DNA of 64,000 bases from Dactylorhiza incarnata (GCA_033032865.1 JAWHQI010000229.1:3185001-3249000), one strand, 5' to 3'; positions 33,662 to 45,691 are shown, numbered from the stretch's first letter. Numbers and translations are program-made. The notes: a model not told the origin generated them from the letters alone.

Positions 33662-34262
33662 TAGGTACCACGAAAATTTGTATTGACAGTAAATTGCAGG
33701 TATGTATGTAATCCTATAGTTTTCCATGATTACATACTATGTTACTTGTTTTTTTGAAGAAAAAACTGCTTATATTCTACCATTGCACCACATAATATCA
33801 TTTTTCAACCAAAAACAAGTTCATGTGTACTTATTTATTTAATTTTACAATAACATAGAGTTCTTTTTGCATAACATAAAGTTCTTATATAAATTTTTTT
33901 AATGCTATGAAGGAATCTGCTTCTGATGGAAAAGATGCCGAACTGGCTAATTTTAAATGATGTTCGCCCTTTTAGTTGTCAATGCTACATGTACGTGCGA
34001 TTTACTTTTTCTCAATTTCCTCACCATATTGCAAGTTGCCAAAGCATTAATATAAGCAATTTATGAAATGATATTTGTTCAGGCTTTCTACATGGAGATT
34101 CTCATCTGACAACATTTTGTTTTCTATGGACGACCACAGCCCGCTTTATTCTCAGCGAGGTAATTCTTTGATAACTATAAACTGCATGCTTAAATCATTT
34201 GGAATTCTTCAGGATATAATTCATTGCTATGAACTCCATGCTTAAATGATGTCAAAGACTTA
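33662..34262. other. Unassigned DNA beyond the Helitron arm
   Basis: AT-rich, without recognisable gene or repeat boundary. The true Helitron 3' end may lie here but I could not fix it. Confidence 0.4.
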
Positions 34263-34671
34263 GGGCCCGTTTGGGAGGGCTTTTAGCTCCTTTTCGTTTT
34301 CTGAAAAACGCTATCGCACTTTACAAACGGTTTGGAAAGTCTATCGGTTGGAAAGTTCACCGCCCAAAAGTCCCTTTTCTGCTCTTTTTGGAAAATTACG
34401 GGCCTCCTACTTTTCAACCTTTTCGGAAAGCTTTTCCTTCTCCCGAGCGGAAACAACTCCTCCCGATCCAGTTCTTCGTCTGCGGAAACCCGAGCGGAAA
34501 CGTTTTCCTCCTCCCGACGATCCATTTCGACGACGACGGTCCAGTTCGATGACACGTGCTTATCCCCTCCCGACGACGATCCAGGTCGCGAGCTTCCCGT
34601 TCGCAGTTTTCTGTCTCCTCCAGATCTTGGTCACCAGTTTTTTGTCTCCTGCCGATCCAGGTCTGGTATGA
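34263..34671. mobile_element. Possible TIR-transposon fragment (one end only)
   Basis: GGGCCCGTTTGGGAGGGC at 34263 resembles the terminal repeat of PIF/Harbinger or Tourist-like elements. The next ~400 bases are CG- and Ser-codon-rich repeats (CCCGAGCGGAAAC, CGACGACGATCC). A matching inverted end was not found; the sequence runs into the chromovirus-like fragment. Confidence 0.35.
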
Positions 34672-36233
34672 ACTCATCCTTCTGACGGAACGGATAACAG
34701 TAGGTCCGAACAACTACGGGCGCCGTGTCTAGCAAGAGGCAAATGCGGTGATCCTGGCGCCGTAAGGGAGGAAGTCCCGTCGGGGCGGTGGTAGTGTCGT
34801 TGTACTCCTGTAAGAGGGCCTCTAAGTTAGAGGGTGTCATCTGGTCTGCACGAGCAAGAAAAACCTATGGGTCGGTGGTCGTCGAACGGCCCTGCCAAAT
34901 CATCTGGTGGGGGTAACGACCCCAAGTCACTGTCAATGTGTTGAAGTCCCACAGAAGTGGCCCCAAAGTGCGGAGTCAACGGACCCCTAACACAACCTCG
35001 AACCCCCGAAGGGGAATCACATAGAAGTCCACGTGGGAATGATAGCCCTCCACTACAATCGGCACCGCGCGGCAAACTCCCGTGCACGGCATGGCCATGC
35101 CATTGGAGACGAAAACTTGGAAACTCAGTCAGGTAGTCACCGACAGGTGAAGACGCCGGGCGGTGAGGTCACTGAGCAAACTGTGGGTGCTGCCCGAATC
35201 CAGAAGAGTGATCAGCGACTGGCGCACCACTGAGATCTGTATCTGGTGTCTCCCGACTGGGGTCCTATCAAAGCATGAATAGAAAGCTGAGGGTCCACCG
35301 TGTCTTCGTCCCCTATGTCCTCGTCTGAGGGGTCCTCCACCTCGAGCCAGAAAAGGCGTTTGCACCGATGTCCACGAGTGAAAGGCTCATCACAGTTGAA
35401 GCAGAGGCCCTTGGCCCGACGGTCAGCCATCTCCTGTGTGGAAAGCCGCCGAAAGGTGGACGGTCGGTCCCCCTCTTTTCCCTTGCCGACTCCAGTGCCA
35501 ACCGTAGGAGGAGAGGGGCCAAAACCTCGAGAAGGTCCGTCTCCAGATCAACGACCCAAATACGGACGGTCCATCAATAAGCGTTTCTAAAAAATGCGAG
35601 ACAAACTCATGGTTGTGGAAAGGTCCGGAGGAGACTGCAACTCGACGTCCAAACGAAGGCACTCGTGAAGGCCCGCAGTGAAGAAAGGAACTTGGTGTGC
35701 CACTGAAACAGAAGGGGTGCGGGCAAAGAGCAACTGAAACCGCTCAGAGCTCGTTTGCCGGTGGTAAATGAGATCGCCAATAGGATTCCCGCGAAAGGGA
35801 GGGCCGAAATAGAGGATGCACTGCGATTTAAAATCCTCCCATATAAAGTGTGGGCGCTCACGACGGAGCTACGAGAACCAGAGTTGGGCGGAGCCCATGA
35901 GATGAAAAAAGAAGCAATATCGATCCAATTCTCTTCCAGAGTGCGTTGGGTTTCGAAGAATTGTTCGGAGCATGTGAGCCACGTGAGAGGGTCCTCCTGA
36001 CCGTCAAAGAGCGGAAAATCCAGCTTCACAAAGCAGGGAAAGTTGCACCCGTCGGTTTGCTGCATAGTCGGTTCGTGAACCGTGTGCGAGGAGGCCGAAG
36101 CAGCACGCGGAGACGGCGGTGAGGGGTCCGGTCGAAGAGCTTTGATGAGGGCCTTATTATTGGCCACCATCATGTGTTGAAACGATTCCAATATCTGGGC
36201 CAAGGTAAGGTCGGCGGGGTTTCCCTCGTCCAT
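34672..36233 (-). pseudogene. Chromovirus-like gag-protease-RT(start) remnant
   Basis: The likely start is the Met before DEGNPADLT (36233). The capsid part has KLDFPLFDGQEDPLTWLTCS then EQFFE. A frameshifted region (35423-35800) continues it. The knuckle region reads RRAKGLCFNCDEPFTRGHRC (35430-35212). The protease follows with ISVVRQSLITLLDSGSTHSL, where DSG is the catalytic motif. RT begins with VVVRTYCYPFRQKDEF, matching the usual VRPYRYP...QK motif, then the sequence ends. Frameshifts between blocks make it non-functional. Confidence 0.82.
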
Positions 36234-36472
36234 GGGTGTTGTCCAAGCAGAATGAGAGGAAGAGTGGGCAAAATGCCAGTGCTCTCCGATAGCAGCGGGA
36301 GACCGGCGGTTGAAGTCCCCAAGAGGACCGGGATTTGCGCATGATGCGGCGGCTGGCCCGATCCGGGCGCAGAGACGACAGGGCGGTGGAGCGGCGGCGA
36401 CGAACCTCGTTGGAGCTGTTGGAGGAGAGGAATGAGGAGGGGCGGCGGAGGAGGAGTCCTCTGATACCAAGA

Positions 36473-36930
36473 TGTTAAGGGCCTTCGCTTGTGCCCTAGT
36501 TCGACGTGGAAGGGGAGGGAAGTCCCATAGATGATCAGCGTGGCTCTTGCTCTCCTCCGCCGGAAGGATGGACGAAGGGTTGCAACTGGTTGGGGGCAGT
36601 CGATCTGCGGCGGCGAGTGAGGAGTTGGTGCGCGGAAACGACTCGCGTGCGCGTACGGGACGTGAGACGAGCGACTACGGCTTCGGGCTGTTTTCCGTGA
36701 AGGTAGAGAGAGAGAAGTTTGGTAAATATTTTCATAATATCCCAAGCAAGCATGCTCTCACCCATATGGGTTGGAGACCCAACCGAACCCAAACTCCAAC
36801 ACAACATAAAAATACAAAGTGCTGAAAATAAAAGATACAAACGGACATCGAGGATAAATCTTAAGCGGTGTGCGCCGAGTTGCAGCGCTTGTACATGATC
36901 CCCCAGCGTGGGTCCATAACATTCGTAACA
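36473..36930 (-). repeat. LTR of the chromovirus-like element (458 bp)
   Basis: On the plus strand it starts TGTTA and ends TAACA, a perfect 5-bp terminal inverted repeat, and abuts the primer-binding site with a two-base gap. Confidence 0.85.
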
Positions 36931-38525
36931 TTATGACTCTGGAGACCAAGATACTAGTGTTACAAGAGATTAAGGCTTTCCTGAAAGGTGAAAAGGAGCG
37001 GCTCAAGGTCTTGGATGACGATTGAACTCTCACGCAGCCAACTAAGATATTTTTCTGTCTCTTCACTCTTCCATTCCATTCTCCATAGAAGCTTTTGATG
37101 TAGCTTCGGTTTGGTGCATCTTAGTGAGAATCTCCTGTAATCTTCTTTGATTGCAGATATTTCTACAATCAGAAAAGGGCAGTTCGAACCGAGCTCAATG
37201 ACGGCGGCTCGAAGTACAGATTTTGTTGCCTCCTATAAACGGTTATCTGTTCAATTGGTAATTTCACGAGTTCGGGAAGCCATCAACAGACATATTCACA
37301 ATTTGGATCGAATTTGTAGCCCTCAAACTGTAAATAGAAATAAGTATAACAAAAATGTCACACAATTCTACTATGTGAACCAAAATGTGCAAGATATGCA
37401 ATTTCTCATTGTGGTAGCGTTTACTTAGGTCTCTTCAATATAAAATACAAGAAGTTAAAAGCAATACAAGAAGGGAAAGAAAATTATCACAAACTAAAGC
37501 TGGGGAAATAATAAAAAATTTATCTTGCATGATTATATTCTTTTGGGTTTCAAGAAAAGAACTCATATGATATTCAGTCAGAGTTCATACAAGCTTGGCT
37601 CGATCCAAACTCAAAATTTTTGATTCCAACTAAACTCAATTTGGCTTCAAACTGGATTCATTATTAGTTGTTTCGACTCAACTTGAAATAATCCGATCCC
37701 GATTAGAGTCCATGTTGAATTTTGGTTCAACAAACCTCGATTTATAGACGAACAAGTGATGTTGAGCTCAAGATCTACTCGAAATCAATTTTGAATCCCA
37801 AGCGCACCAATCAATTTTGAGTTTTAATTTCAACAAACTGATTGAATTATCCTACTCAATTACATGATGCTAACTTTCTTCGTGATTATCGTTCAAATTG
37901 CATGCTTCAAATTCAATCTGTCTTTTGAAAGAGAGAGTATAAAGACGAATTCCACTATTATTCAAATTTCAGTACTGATCTTATCCTAAGTGAATGAAAC
38001 ATAATTTCAAGGATCACATATCATCATCTCCTTATACCAACTCTTTTGGGATTGCCTTTTTATGAAATCATCCCTTTCCTTCCACAATCTTATACTACCT
38101 TTATTTACTCACATTACAGGTACAATTTCTACCCGTAATCATACATGTCAAAACCATTTAGTCTATATTCAATTATTTGTCTTCAATAGATGGTATTCCA
38201 ATTCTCCCTCTAACATAAACACTCTTTAATCTGGATTGACTAATGTTGTCATACATCGATCTTAACATTAACATTTCCTTATATTCAAGTTACCGATTTC
38301 AGAAAAGTTCACACTCAAACCCATACAACATATTGGGCTTGAGATGTGAATATGGGTCTACACAAGCTCCTTAAATATTCCTTGGGCCTCATGGATGGTA
38401 TTTATAATAAGAGAATAGGATAATTGCAAATAAGCCCCTCTAAATTTGATAACTGGCAACACATCTTAGGTTGAAAATATATCCACTCCCCCTCGAGCCG
38501 GTGAACATATATGCTCTATCAAAAT
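36931..38525. other. Unassigned DNA with one exon-like stretch
   Basis: Next to the LTR, a small frame (36933-37025) reads VLQEIKAFLKGEKERLKVLD before a stop. At 37157-37241 a stretch bounded by TTGATTGCAG and GTTATC reads STIRKGQFEPSSMTAARSTD and on to VASYKR, which looks like a real exon of an unrecognised gene. I found no continuation, so this is a possible gene fragment only. From about 37440 on the DNA is AT-rich without features. Confidence 0.35.
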
Positions 38526-38544
38526 GGGTGTATGAAAACTTAGA

Positions 38545-38617
38545 AAAGAAAAAAAGGCAGCCCGATGCACAAAGGCATCCCCGCGCAGCGAGGGTCCAGG
38601 GAAGGGTCCCACCACAA
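38545..38617. repeat. SINE-like fragment flanked by 19-bp direct repeats
   Basis: A 73-bp segment (A-rich, then GGCAGCCCGATGCACAAAGG and GGGTCCAGGGAAGGGTCCCA) resembles a short repeat common in angiosperm genomes. GGGTGTATGAAAACTTAGA occurs on both sides (38526-38544 and 38618-38636). The A-rich tract is on the left, which does not fit a simple poly-A tail in this orientation. From 38637 to 39384 I see no gene. Confidence 0.5.
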
Positions 38618-39384
38618 GGGTGTATGAAAACTTAGATTGAAAAAAAAATGAAATGCATGAAAACATACATGTTCATGGTCCTGAGCATTATATCAAAACA
38701 GCAGACCTGAAGAAGCTCTGCAAAATTGTCAGTTGGTAAGATTCTTCAGCACGCACCGTACTGAACCTGCAGAGTTTAAGCCAAGGTCTCAAAATTATTC
38801 ATATATGCTGAAAATCTAGTTATATTTTAGCTTAATAATGAAAGAATGCCAAGAAAATAGTTATGTGGAAATTAGCTTAGTCAATAAGAATTTTCATTGT
38901 GCACAAAGCAACATCAACGTAGTTCAAAGTGAAGACAGTAGGCACTACAAGAAAAAAATCATTCGTGTGAACAAGCATAACGATAATGTTTTTGATGATG
39001 ATGATGAATGCAAGTTCTTGATCTTCAAATAGATAATTAAATAAGCAATTTTACAGAATGCATTAAGAAAAAGATGATCAAAGTGGATGGTTTTTTTAAT
39101 AACATGAGCCTGACATAAAAAAGCAGTTAGACTTCTCTTATCTCTTTGCCCTGGTATTTATGAATAAAGCCTTCGTCATTCATTGCTATTAATTGCTAAA
39201 ATTCTATATCTTTATCCAGTTACCTTGGTCCATCAGTTTTCCCCATCCACTCGTCCCATTCGTGTCTTTTCCGCCCACCAATTCAATTGCCCAAACCAGA
39301 AAAGTTTATTATTTTGTCTTTCATATGCAAATTGTCATGTGAATCACAATCAGATTAATATTTTCCCTTCGGTGGTGAAATACT

Positions 39385-41685
39385 TCAACATGCTTCAAAG
39401 CTTCCTAAGGAACATACAGAATCAAGATCAACCTCACTCATGTTGAAACCCAGCAAATCGAGTATCCAATATATATCTTCTGTTTTTTTATGCGATCGAT
39501 CTTCAGCAATAAAGTCGATCATTTCCCCTTTGACCTCGATCCAGCTCCTCCCAGGAGCCTTCTTCACACCATGACTTTTCATTGACTTTCTTAACTTGGC
39601 TAAATCGTCCCAACAATCAGAAGAAGCATAAATGTTACACAGCAATATATAGGCTGCAGAATTGTAAGGGTCAACACAAAGAAGACATTCAGCAGCTCTC
39701 TTCCCAATCTCCATATTATTATGAACCCTGCAGGCAGCTAGCAAAGTCTTCCACATTATGGCATCAGGCTCAATTGGGGTCCTCTGAATGAAAATTTCGG
39801 CATCACTTAATCGGCCCGCTCGAGAGAGCAAATCAACAATGCATGAACAATGCTCTCTTGTGGGAAAAATATCATAAGTTGAACTCATCATATCATAATA
39901 GTGGAGGCCTTCGTCCACCAGCCCAATATGACTACAAGCTGAGAGAACCCCCACAAATGTAACATGATTTGGCTTAATCCCAGAGTACTGCATTCTCTTA
40001 AACAACTCAAGAGACTCCCGCCCATAGCCAAATTGTGCATAGCCGACCATCAAACTGTTCCACGAGTAAACATCGCAACTACTTCCCGTCAATTCGAACA
40101 TCTTTCTCGCGTGATTTAAATTGCCACATTTTGTGTACATATTAATCAAGCCATTCCTAACCATCAATGAGTCCTCAAATCCACTTTTGAAGGCATTACA
40201 ATGAACTTGATTTCCTATTTCTAGGCAAGCCAAATCCGCAGAAGCACTCAATATACTATTTAAAGTTACTTGATCGAACTCAAATTTTGACCTTCTCATT
40301 AGTGCACATAGCCTTAAGACCTCGAGCGGTTGTTGATGTTGCAGGCAAGCCGTCAAAATAGTGTTCCAAGAAACAGTATTACGAGTATCGATCATCTCTT
40401 CGAAAAGATTCAATGCAGCATTCAAGTCTGAACATTTTGCGTACATGTTCAGAATGGCATTACAAACTGTATCTTTTTCGCCAAAACTCATTTTGAATAA
40501 GTAGGCATGAATGAGTTGGCCCTGAAATAGAGACCGAGGAATTGTACAAGAACAAAGCAAGCACAGGACGGTAATATTGTCCGGTTTAGATCCTGAAAAT
40601 CTCATTTCTGAGAAAAAATGAATAGCTTCATCTACATAACCTCCAGAAGCAAATGCCCCTATCACTGAATTCCATGAAACTAAATCAGGAATCTCAACTT
40701 GGTAGAATGCCTTTCTTGTGCAATCCAACTTTCCACACTTTGCATACATGTCACTTAGAGCGCATCCAACACATGTATATTTCTCAAGCCCAATCTTCAT
40801 GCATAGACTGTGCATCTGCTCCCCATACCTCAAAAGATGTATATTTCCGCAAGCACTAAGTGCGCTCCCGAAATGGAACTCATTGGGTGAATAATCACCC
40901 ACGCTGATCATTTCCTGGAAAAGCTCCAAAGCTCTTAAATCATGGCCTTGTTGAGAAAATCCGGCTATCATCGCGCCCCAAGAGATCAAATCCTTCTTCG
41001 TAATCCTCTGAAACACCATAAACGCATCACCTATCCAATCAGTTTTTGAATACATAGTGATCAGTGTATTCAGAACAGTAAGATCAGACTCATACCCCAA
41101 CTTTACAACATGGCAGTGAAGCTGCATTCCCAACTCCGCGTCTAATAAACTGGAACAAGATCGAATCGTACTTCCTAATGAGAATTGATCAGGAAGCAAC
41201 CCTGCATAGAGCATTCCTAAATACATCACCACAGCTTCAGCCTCTCTGTTGCTTTGAGAGTATCCTGAGATCATGGAAGTCCAAGAAACAACGTTTCTCT
41301 CAGGCATTATATCAAACAGTTGGCGGGCATCATCCATGGATCCGCATTTCCCATACATAATGAGGATATGGTTGTGGAGGATGACGTCGGTAGGGATGTC
41401 CGAGGAGGAGAGGTGGTGGTGGATGAGGCGGCCGTGGTGAAGAGACTTGAGGGAGGCGCAGGCGGCGAAGAGTTGGGCATACGTGCTGCGGTTGAGTGTT
41501 TTGGATTCCAGGGAATGGAGGGTAAAGAGGGCTTCTTCGAAGCGCTTCTGCTTGCATAGTTCGATAATTGCAGCTTCGCCGTGGAAATGGCAATGGGCGC
41601 TGAGATTGGGGTAGGATTGGAAGAAGGATTGGCGAATTTTGGAAGAAAGTAGCCGTTGGACTCTTTTTAGGGCATGACATAGCAT
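39385..41685 (-). CDS. PPR protein, PLS class with E-type C-terminus
   Basis: A single uninterrupted 766-codon frame. PLS-class PPR proteins bind organelle RNA in a sequence-specific way, and E-class members usually take part in C-to-U editing or RNA maturation. Residues 1 to about 40 are basic and hydrophobic (MLCHALKRVQRLLSSKIRQS) and suit a mitochondrial or plastid transit peptide. Repeats run from about residue 45 to 660, with many landmarks such as NHILIMYGKCGSMDDARQLF, MPERNVVSWTSMISGYSQ, NGLINMYTKCGNLNHARKMF and VGVLSACSHIGLVDEG. The E region follows, with APGRSWIEV at about residue 710. No DYW deaminase domain follows, so any editing role would need a partner. Length and lack of introns are normal for the family. 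The target RNA is unknown. Confidence 0.95.
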   Translation of the reverse strand: MLCHALKRVQRLLSSKIRQSFFQSYPNLSAHCHFHGEAAIIELCKQKRFEEALFTLHSLESKTLNRSTYAQLFAACASLKSLHHGRLIHHHLSSSDIPTDVILHNHILIMYGKCGSMDDARQLFDIMPERNVVSWTSMISGYSQSNREAEAVVMYLGMLYAGLLPDQFSLGSTIRSCSSLLDAELGMQLHCHVVKLGYESDLTVLNTLITMYSKTDWIGDAFMVFQRITKKDLISWGAMIAGFSQQGHDLRALELFQEMISVGDYSPNEFHFGSALSACGNIHLLRYGEQMHSLCMKIGLEKYTCVGCALSDMYAKCGKLDCTRKAFYQVEIPDLVSWNSVIGAFASGGYVDEAIHFFSEMRFSGSKPDNITVLCLLCSCTIPRSLFQGQLIHAYLFKMSFGEKDTVCNAILNMYAKCSDLNAALNLFEEMIDTRNTVSWNTILTACLQHQQPLEVLRLCALMRRSKFEFDQVTLNSILSASADLACLEIGNQVHCNAFKSGFEDSLMVRNGLINMYTKCGNLNHARKMFELTGSSCDVYSWNSLMVGYAQFGYGRESLELFKRMQYSGIKPNHVTFVGVLSACSHIGLVDEGLHYYDMMSSTYDIFPTREHCSCIVDLLSRAGRLSDAEIFIQRTPIEPDAIMWKTLLAACRVHNNMEIGKRAAECLLCVDPYNSAAYILLCNIYASSDCWDDLAKLRKSMKSHGVKKAPGRSWIEVKGEMIDFIAEDRSHKKTEDIYWILDLLGFNMSEVDLDSVCSLGSFEAC

Positions 41686-43470
41686 TCTTCTCTATTTATT
41701 CCAGTTCTTTCTCAGTTCCTTGGCTGATATTCTTCAATTCACTTACGACGGTCGAAACCCAACGCCAAAATCAATCGGAGTCCAAACGCTTAAACAAGCA
41801 CAACCTTAATGTCAATGCAATGAAAAGAAAACGGCATGATGTTATATTGGCAAAAATGATTAATACTTCGTGTCGAAAGAAAAATGATTCGAGTAGTTTA
41901 ATACTTCAGTATTATGTGTTTTTTCCTTCCATGCAACCGTGTCCCTAAAAAGTTTACTCGTTTGTCCGAGCCCGATGTGTTTTTAAATTACAACTGACCT
42001 AAAGTTATTCATGGGTATTGGCTTGAAGGTTTAGCAACTGTAGCCAAGAAAAAAAGATGTCACCGGAGGCGATGAGATACTTGAATGCCTGCTCACACAT
42101 CTTGCTTGTGATTGCTTCTCTTTTTTTCATTTTAGTTATAAAAAATCTTTATAATGCGATAAGGTAAACGTAATAGATTTATAAAGTAATCAGTTATTTT
42201 ACTTATTTGATTTCTTTCGATGAGCCATCAACCTTGCGTTGGACATTCTTTTATAACAAATAAATATTTTTTTAGAATTAAAAATTAAAATACAACAAAA
42301 ATGGCCCAGAAGGTGCAAATTTATATATTTGTATCTCAGATTTTATAAGAAATGTCTAAGTTATTGTAGCAGTACATTTGATATTTCATAACAAAAGCTG
42401 AGAAATTCTAGTGTTCCTTCAACGTAATTTCTCAGATATTAGCCGACAATAGCTCTCCCATATTTTACTGACGAAACAGAGACATTCAACATAACCTCGC
42501 ACGCATGATATTTTACTTACTTGTTTTAGGAATGCTATATTTTGTTTGGTGATTTATTTAAGAAAATATTAATTTGATTTTTGAATATGGTCTGTAAATA
42601 TGAAATTTGGCATGCATGAATAATTTTTTGATCTGCATATATTCGCGGCCTGCATAAAACCAAAAGCGGAATGCATATAACATTGCTCTACTTTTAAAGG
42701 GTGTTAAAATTGAACTCATTTCATATTTTTGCCAATTGTTTTACATGTTGTTTCCAAGTGATTTACTTATTAGCTTTGTTTAGAGCTAAAGCAAATCTTG
42801 TGATTTATTCTTGTATTGCGCGTGTTTCTTGTGTTGTGTGGGATGTCTTTGTCGATGTATTTCTGGTTTCTTTACTCTATTACCCGAGCTTATCGGAACA
42901 TACATACCTGCATCCATTGGATGTGGATTCTCGTTCATCATGAAAGAGCTGCATTACATTAGAAAGAGTTGTTCTAATTTGGGTAATTGATCCGACGGCC
43001 ATAGTTTATACGACATGTTAATCAATTTTCATGAAAAAAGGTTGCATTCTATGTGACACGTGACGTCGCAGCTGAAAGGGTCTATTTTTTGCGAGCTTGA
43101 CACCTCTACGGCTCTTTCATGACCTCCAGACCCTGTTGATGTCAACCCTCCCGTGCAAATCAAATCCAACAAGCGATGTACGTGTGATTACTTAGGAAAT
43201 CAATGCAACTTTTATGGTAATGTTAGTTATTTATCGTATGCTATTAGATATCATAGAGGTATGTATTAACTGCTCTTTTACATCACTTCATAATCTTGAA
43301 GGGAAATAATTGTCTGAGTAAGTAGTTGTGGGTCGGCAATCTTCATTGATGTGATCACGACTACATAATCACGGAGTTTTATCGACTCAAATAGAATGTT
43401 TCACGAAAAAATTAATGATAAATAAGAAATATATATTTAGAGATGTGTAGGATAATGCAACTATACAAGT
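41686..43470. other. Unassigned AT-rich DNA upstream of the PPR gene
   Basis: The first few hundred bases should include the PPR promoter, but I see no clear TATA box at a convincing distance. An 80-codon frame at 42701-42943 is hydrophobic and unrecognised. No transposon boundary is visible. Confidence 0.5.
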
Positions 43471-44061
43471 TGTTGCGGGCCGCTCGACGCTCTCGTTAGT
43501 CCGGTTGAATTGAACTGTCTTAGATCTAAAGTGAGTCGAGCGCACAATCAGTCAAAGTAAAGTGAGACAGCTGACAAGAAGACATCTTACGTGGAAAACC
43601 CGGTAAGGGTAAAAAACCACGGGTCCGGATCGGTACCGACCAAATTCGACTATCTCTTTTTGTGTTACAAGTTGTAGAATGCAAGAGGGTGACAGACCAC
43701 CGCTCGTTGCAGGGATGCAGAGAAGGTTGAGAAAGATGAAAATCTCTAAGGAAGAATGAGATCTTCAAGAGCCTAAGGGAGATCTTCAAGTCACATTCGA
43801 AGGAGAAGGAGATCTTTGAAAGTTGAAGGAGATCTTTGAAGGATTCTTCGAACGTCGAATGAGAACTCTGAAGGATCTTCGAATGAGCTCTCTCGGGCGC
43901 TGAAAGCAAGGTCCCTTCAAATGAAGGCTTTGGGCTCTTTTTATAGCCTTGGGCAGGGGTAGCCTGATAATTTTATCGTAATAACCACCATAACCACCTG
44001 ACGGGCGAATCACGTTCATTTATTTGGAGCACATGGATCGCCATTTTTCGGACCCCTGACA
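43471..44061 (-). repeat. Solo-LTR-like sequence, probably Ty1-copia
   Basis: The plus strand starts TGTTGCGG and ends CCTGACA. On the minus strand there is a TATA box (CTATAAAAAG, near 43936-43946), and near the U5 end the string GTGGTTTTTTACCCTTACCG followed by GGTTTTCCACGT, a signature of many plant copia LTRs. No primer-binding site, interior or second LTR is adjacent. The flanking five bases do not match, so the ends may be off or eroded. Confidence 0.6.
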
Positions 44062-44555
44062 GTTCAGGCAGCTTCGTTAATGACAATGACACAAACGAAC
44101 AAAACCAGCAATCTGGGAAATCAAGAAGGTTAACTGTTGTGCGTTGTCACGAACTTGTCTCCTTAAAAGCTCTCATGCGGCCTTAGCTCCTCCTTGCCAC
44201 TCCACGCAGCCAAGCTAAGTCAGTCTCTCCCTGCAAGAACTGGGTGGTGATGAAGAGAAGAGTGGAGAAACAACTCAAGAGAATGCTCACTAGTGGAGCT
44301 TGTTGTGATAGTGAGACTCCTCTTGTGAGGGTCGAGTGCTTGTGAGCTTTGAGTGTTGAGTGTTGTTGTATGTCTTGATCCTTTTGTATGTCTTGTTCAA
44401 CTGTCTTTCGAACTGTCTTGTAATTTTATTCAGAAGTATAATCAAATGTTTTCTCTTTACTTTGCTGCATTATTGAAGCTAAGCATACTTGGTTAGTTTA
44501 AGTTGGTGGAAATACTAGCCAAGTGTCGCACGCACTTAGTGTTGAAATACAAAGT
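44062..44555. other. Unassigned DNA
   Basis: No reading frame of interest. CT-rich and TTGAGTGTTGAGTGTTG-type words occur, with a poly-A-signal-like stretch near 44425. Confidence 0.4.
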
Positions 44556-44865
44556 TTGTGATAGCGCGCTGCAAGTTTGGAAACATCCAGCGCGCGTTAT
44601 GTAGGTAGAGGCGTTCTGAGCACGCTGCGAACTTTGGGACGTTTGGCGTGCGTCGCGTATTTAGGAGTGTTCGACGCGCGTCATGCATTTGGGGACGTTT
44701 GGGGCGTGTCGTGAACTTGGAGGCGTTCGATGTGCGTTGTGAACTTGGAGGCGTTCGGCGCGCATCGTGAACTTCGAGGCATTTGACACGCATCGTGAAC
44801 TTGGAAGCGTTCGACGCGCGTCGTGAACTTGGAGGCTTTCGGCTCGCATCGTGAACTTGGACTTA
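44556..44865. repeat. ~32-bp minisatellite, about nine copies
   Basis: Diverged units of CGCGTCGTGAACTTGGAGGC plus GTTCGGCG repeat from about 44570. The complementary frames give Arg/Pro/Thr-rich strings that are not genes. Confidence 0.8.
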
Positions 44866-44879
44866 GGAGGTGTAGCAGA

Positions 44880-45602
44880 TGATACTGGGAGGTGCGACTG
44901 TGACCGTACTAAAGGGGGGGGGGCGGAATTGGCCGCACTCCAGGGGGGTGCGGCCACGCCATATATACCTCAAGGGGGTGCGGCCGAGTCTGAGGCTTGG
45001 TGAGCAAATCGGCAAGCTGACGCTCGGTGGGAACATAATGAGGAACAAAAGTACCATGAATGTGCTGATCACGAAGGAAGAAGGCATCAACACCGATGTG
45101 TTTGGAAAGTGAATGCTTGGATGGATTCAGGGTAATCTGGATAGCCCCAGTGTTATCACAATAGAGAGTGGTAGGATCAGAAGGAGCAGCGCCAAGATCA
45201 ACAAGAAACCAACGAAGCCAGAATATCCTCAGTTGTAGTGTCTATGACACGGAGCTCTGCCACCGTGCTAGAGCGAGAAACGTCATTCTGCTTCTTGAAT
45301 TTCCAGCCAATGAGTGAAGAGCCCAAGAAGAGACAAAAAACGATGACAGAGTGCCGATCAACAGGATCATCGGCCCATGTAGCATCAGAATATGCATGTA
45401 ACTGGAGAGAGTTGTTGTGTGGGTAGAATAGACCACAAGTCATAGTAGCACGGAGATACCAGAGAACACGCATCAGGTGAGCATAGTGAACTGATGTGGG
45501 AGCACTCACAAACTGACGCAGCACATGAACAACAAAGACAATGTCAGGTTTAGTGATGTATGTGGATGAATGAAGAGTTGAAATATTGTGTGGCAAGCAC
45601 AA
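44880..45602 (-). pseudogene. Ty1-copia RNase H remnant
   Basis: The frame from 45602 gives VLRQFVSAPTSVHYAHLMRV, then LQLHAYSDATWADDPVDRHS and GWKFKKQNDVSRSSTVAELR, the copia RNase H region. After a frame change near 45200 it continues with LYCDNTGAIQITLNPSKHSL, KHIGVDAFFLRDQ and VPTERQLADLLTK. It is a different copia from Copia-2. No RT, integrase or LTR is attached. Confidence 0.8.
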
Positions 45603-45691
45603 TCATGCTTTTGTGCATTTAGAGGCGCATTCATATCCTAGCCGATTGGATAAAATGAGGAAAATTTTGTTAAGGCTATGTATGCCTCATT

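Larger units (their letters stand above)
34672..36930 (-). mobile_element. Truncated Ty3-gypsy chromovirus-like element
   Basis: The 5' LTR (36473-36930) is followed on the minus strand by TGGTATCAGAG (complement of 36459-36469), gag, a CCHC knuckle, a protease and the beginning of RT, which stops near 34672. There is no 3' LTR, and no target duplication can be tested. Confidence 0.85.

Noticed and set aside
42701..42943. 80-codon hydrophobic frame considered as a small gene
   Set aside because: No recognisable motif, promoter or conservation evidence; AT-rich DNA gives such frames by chance.
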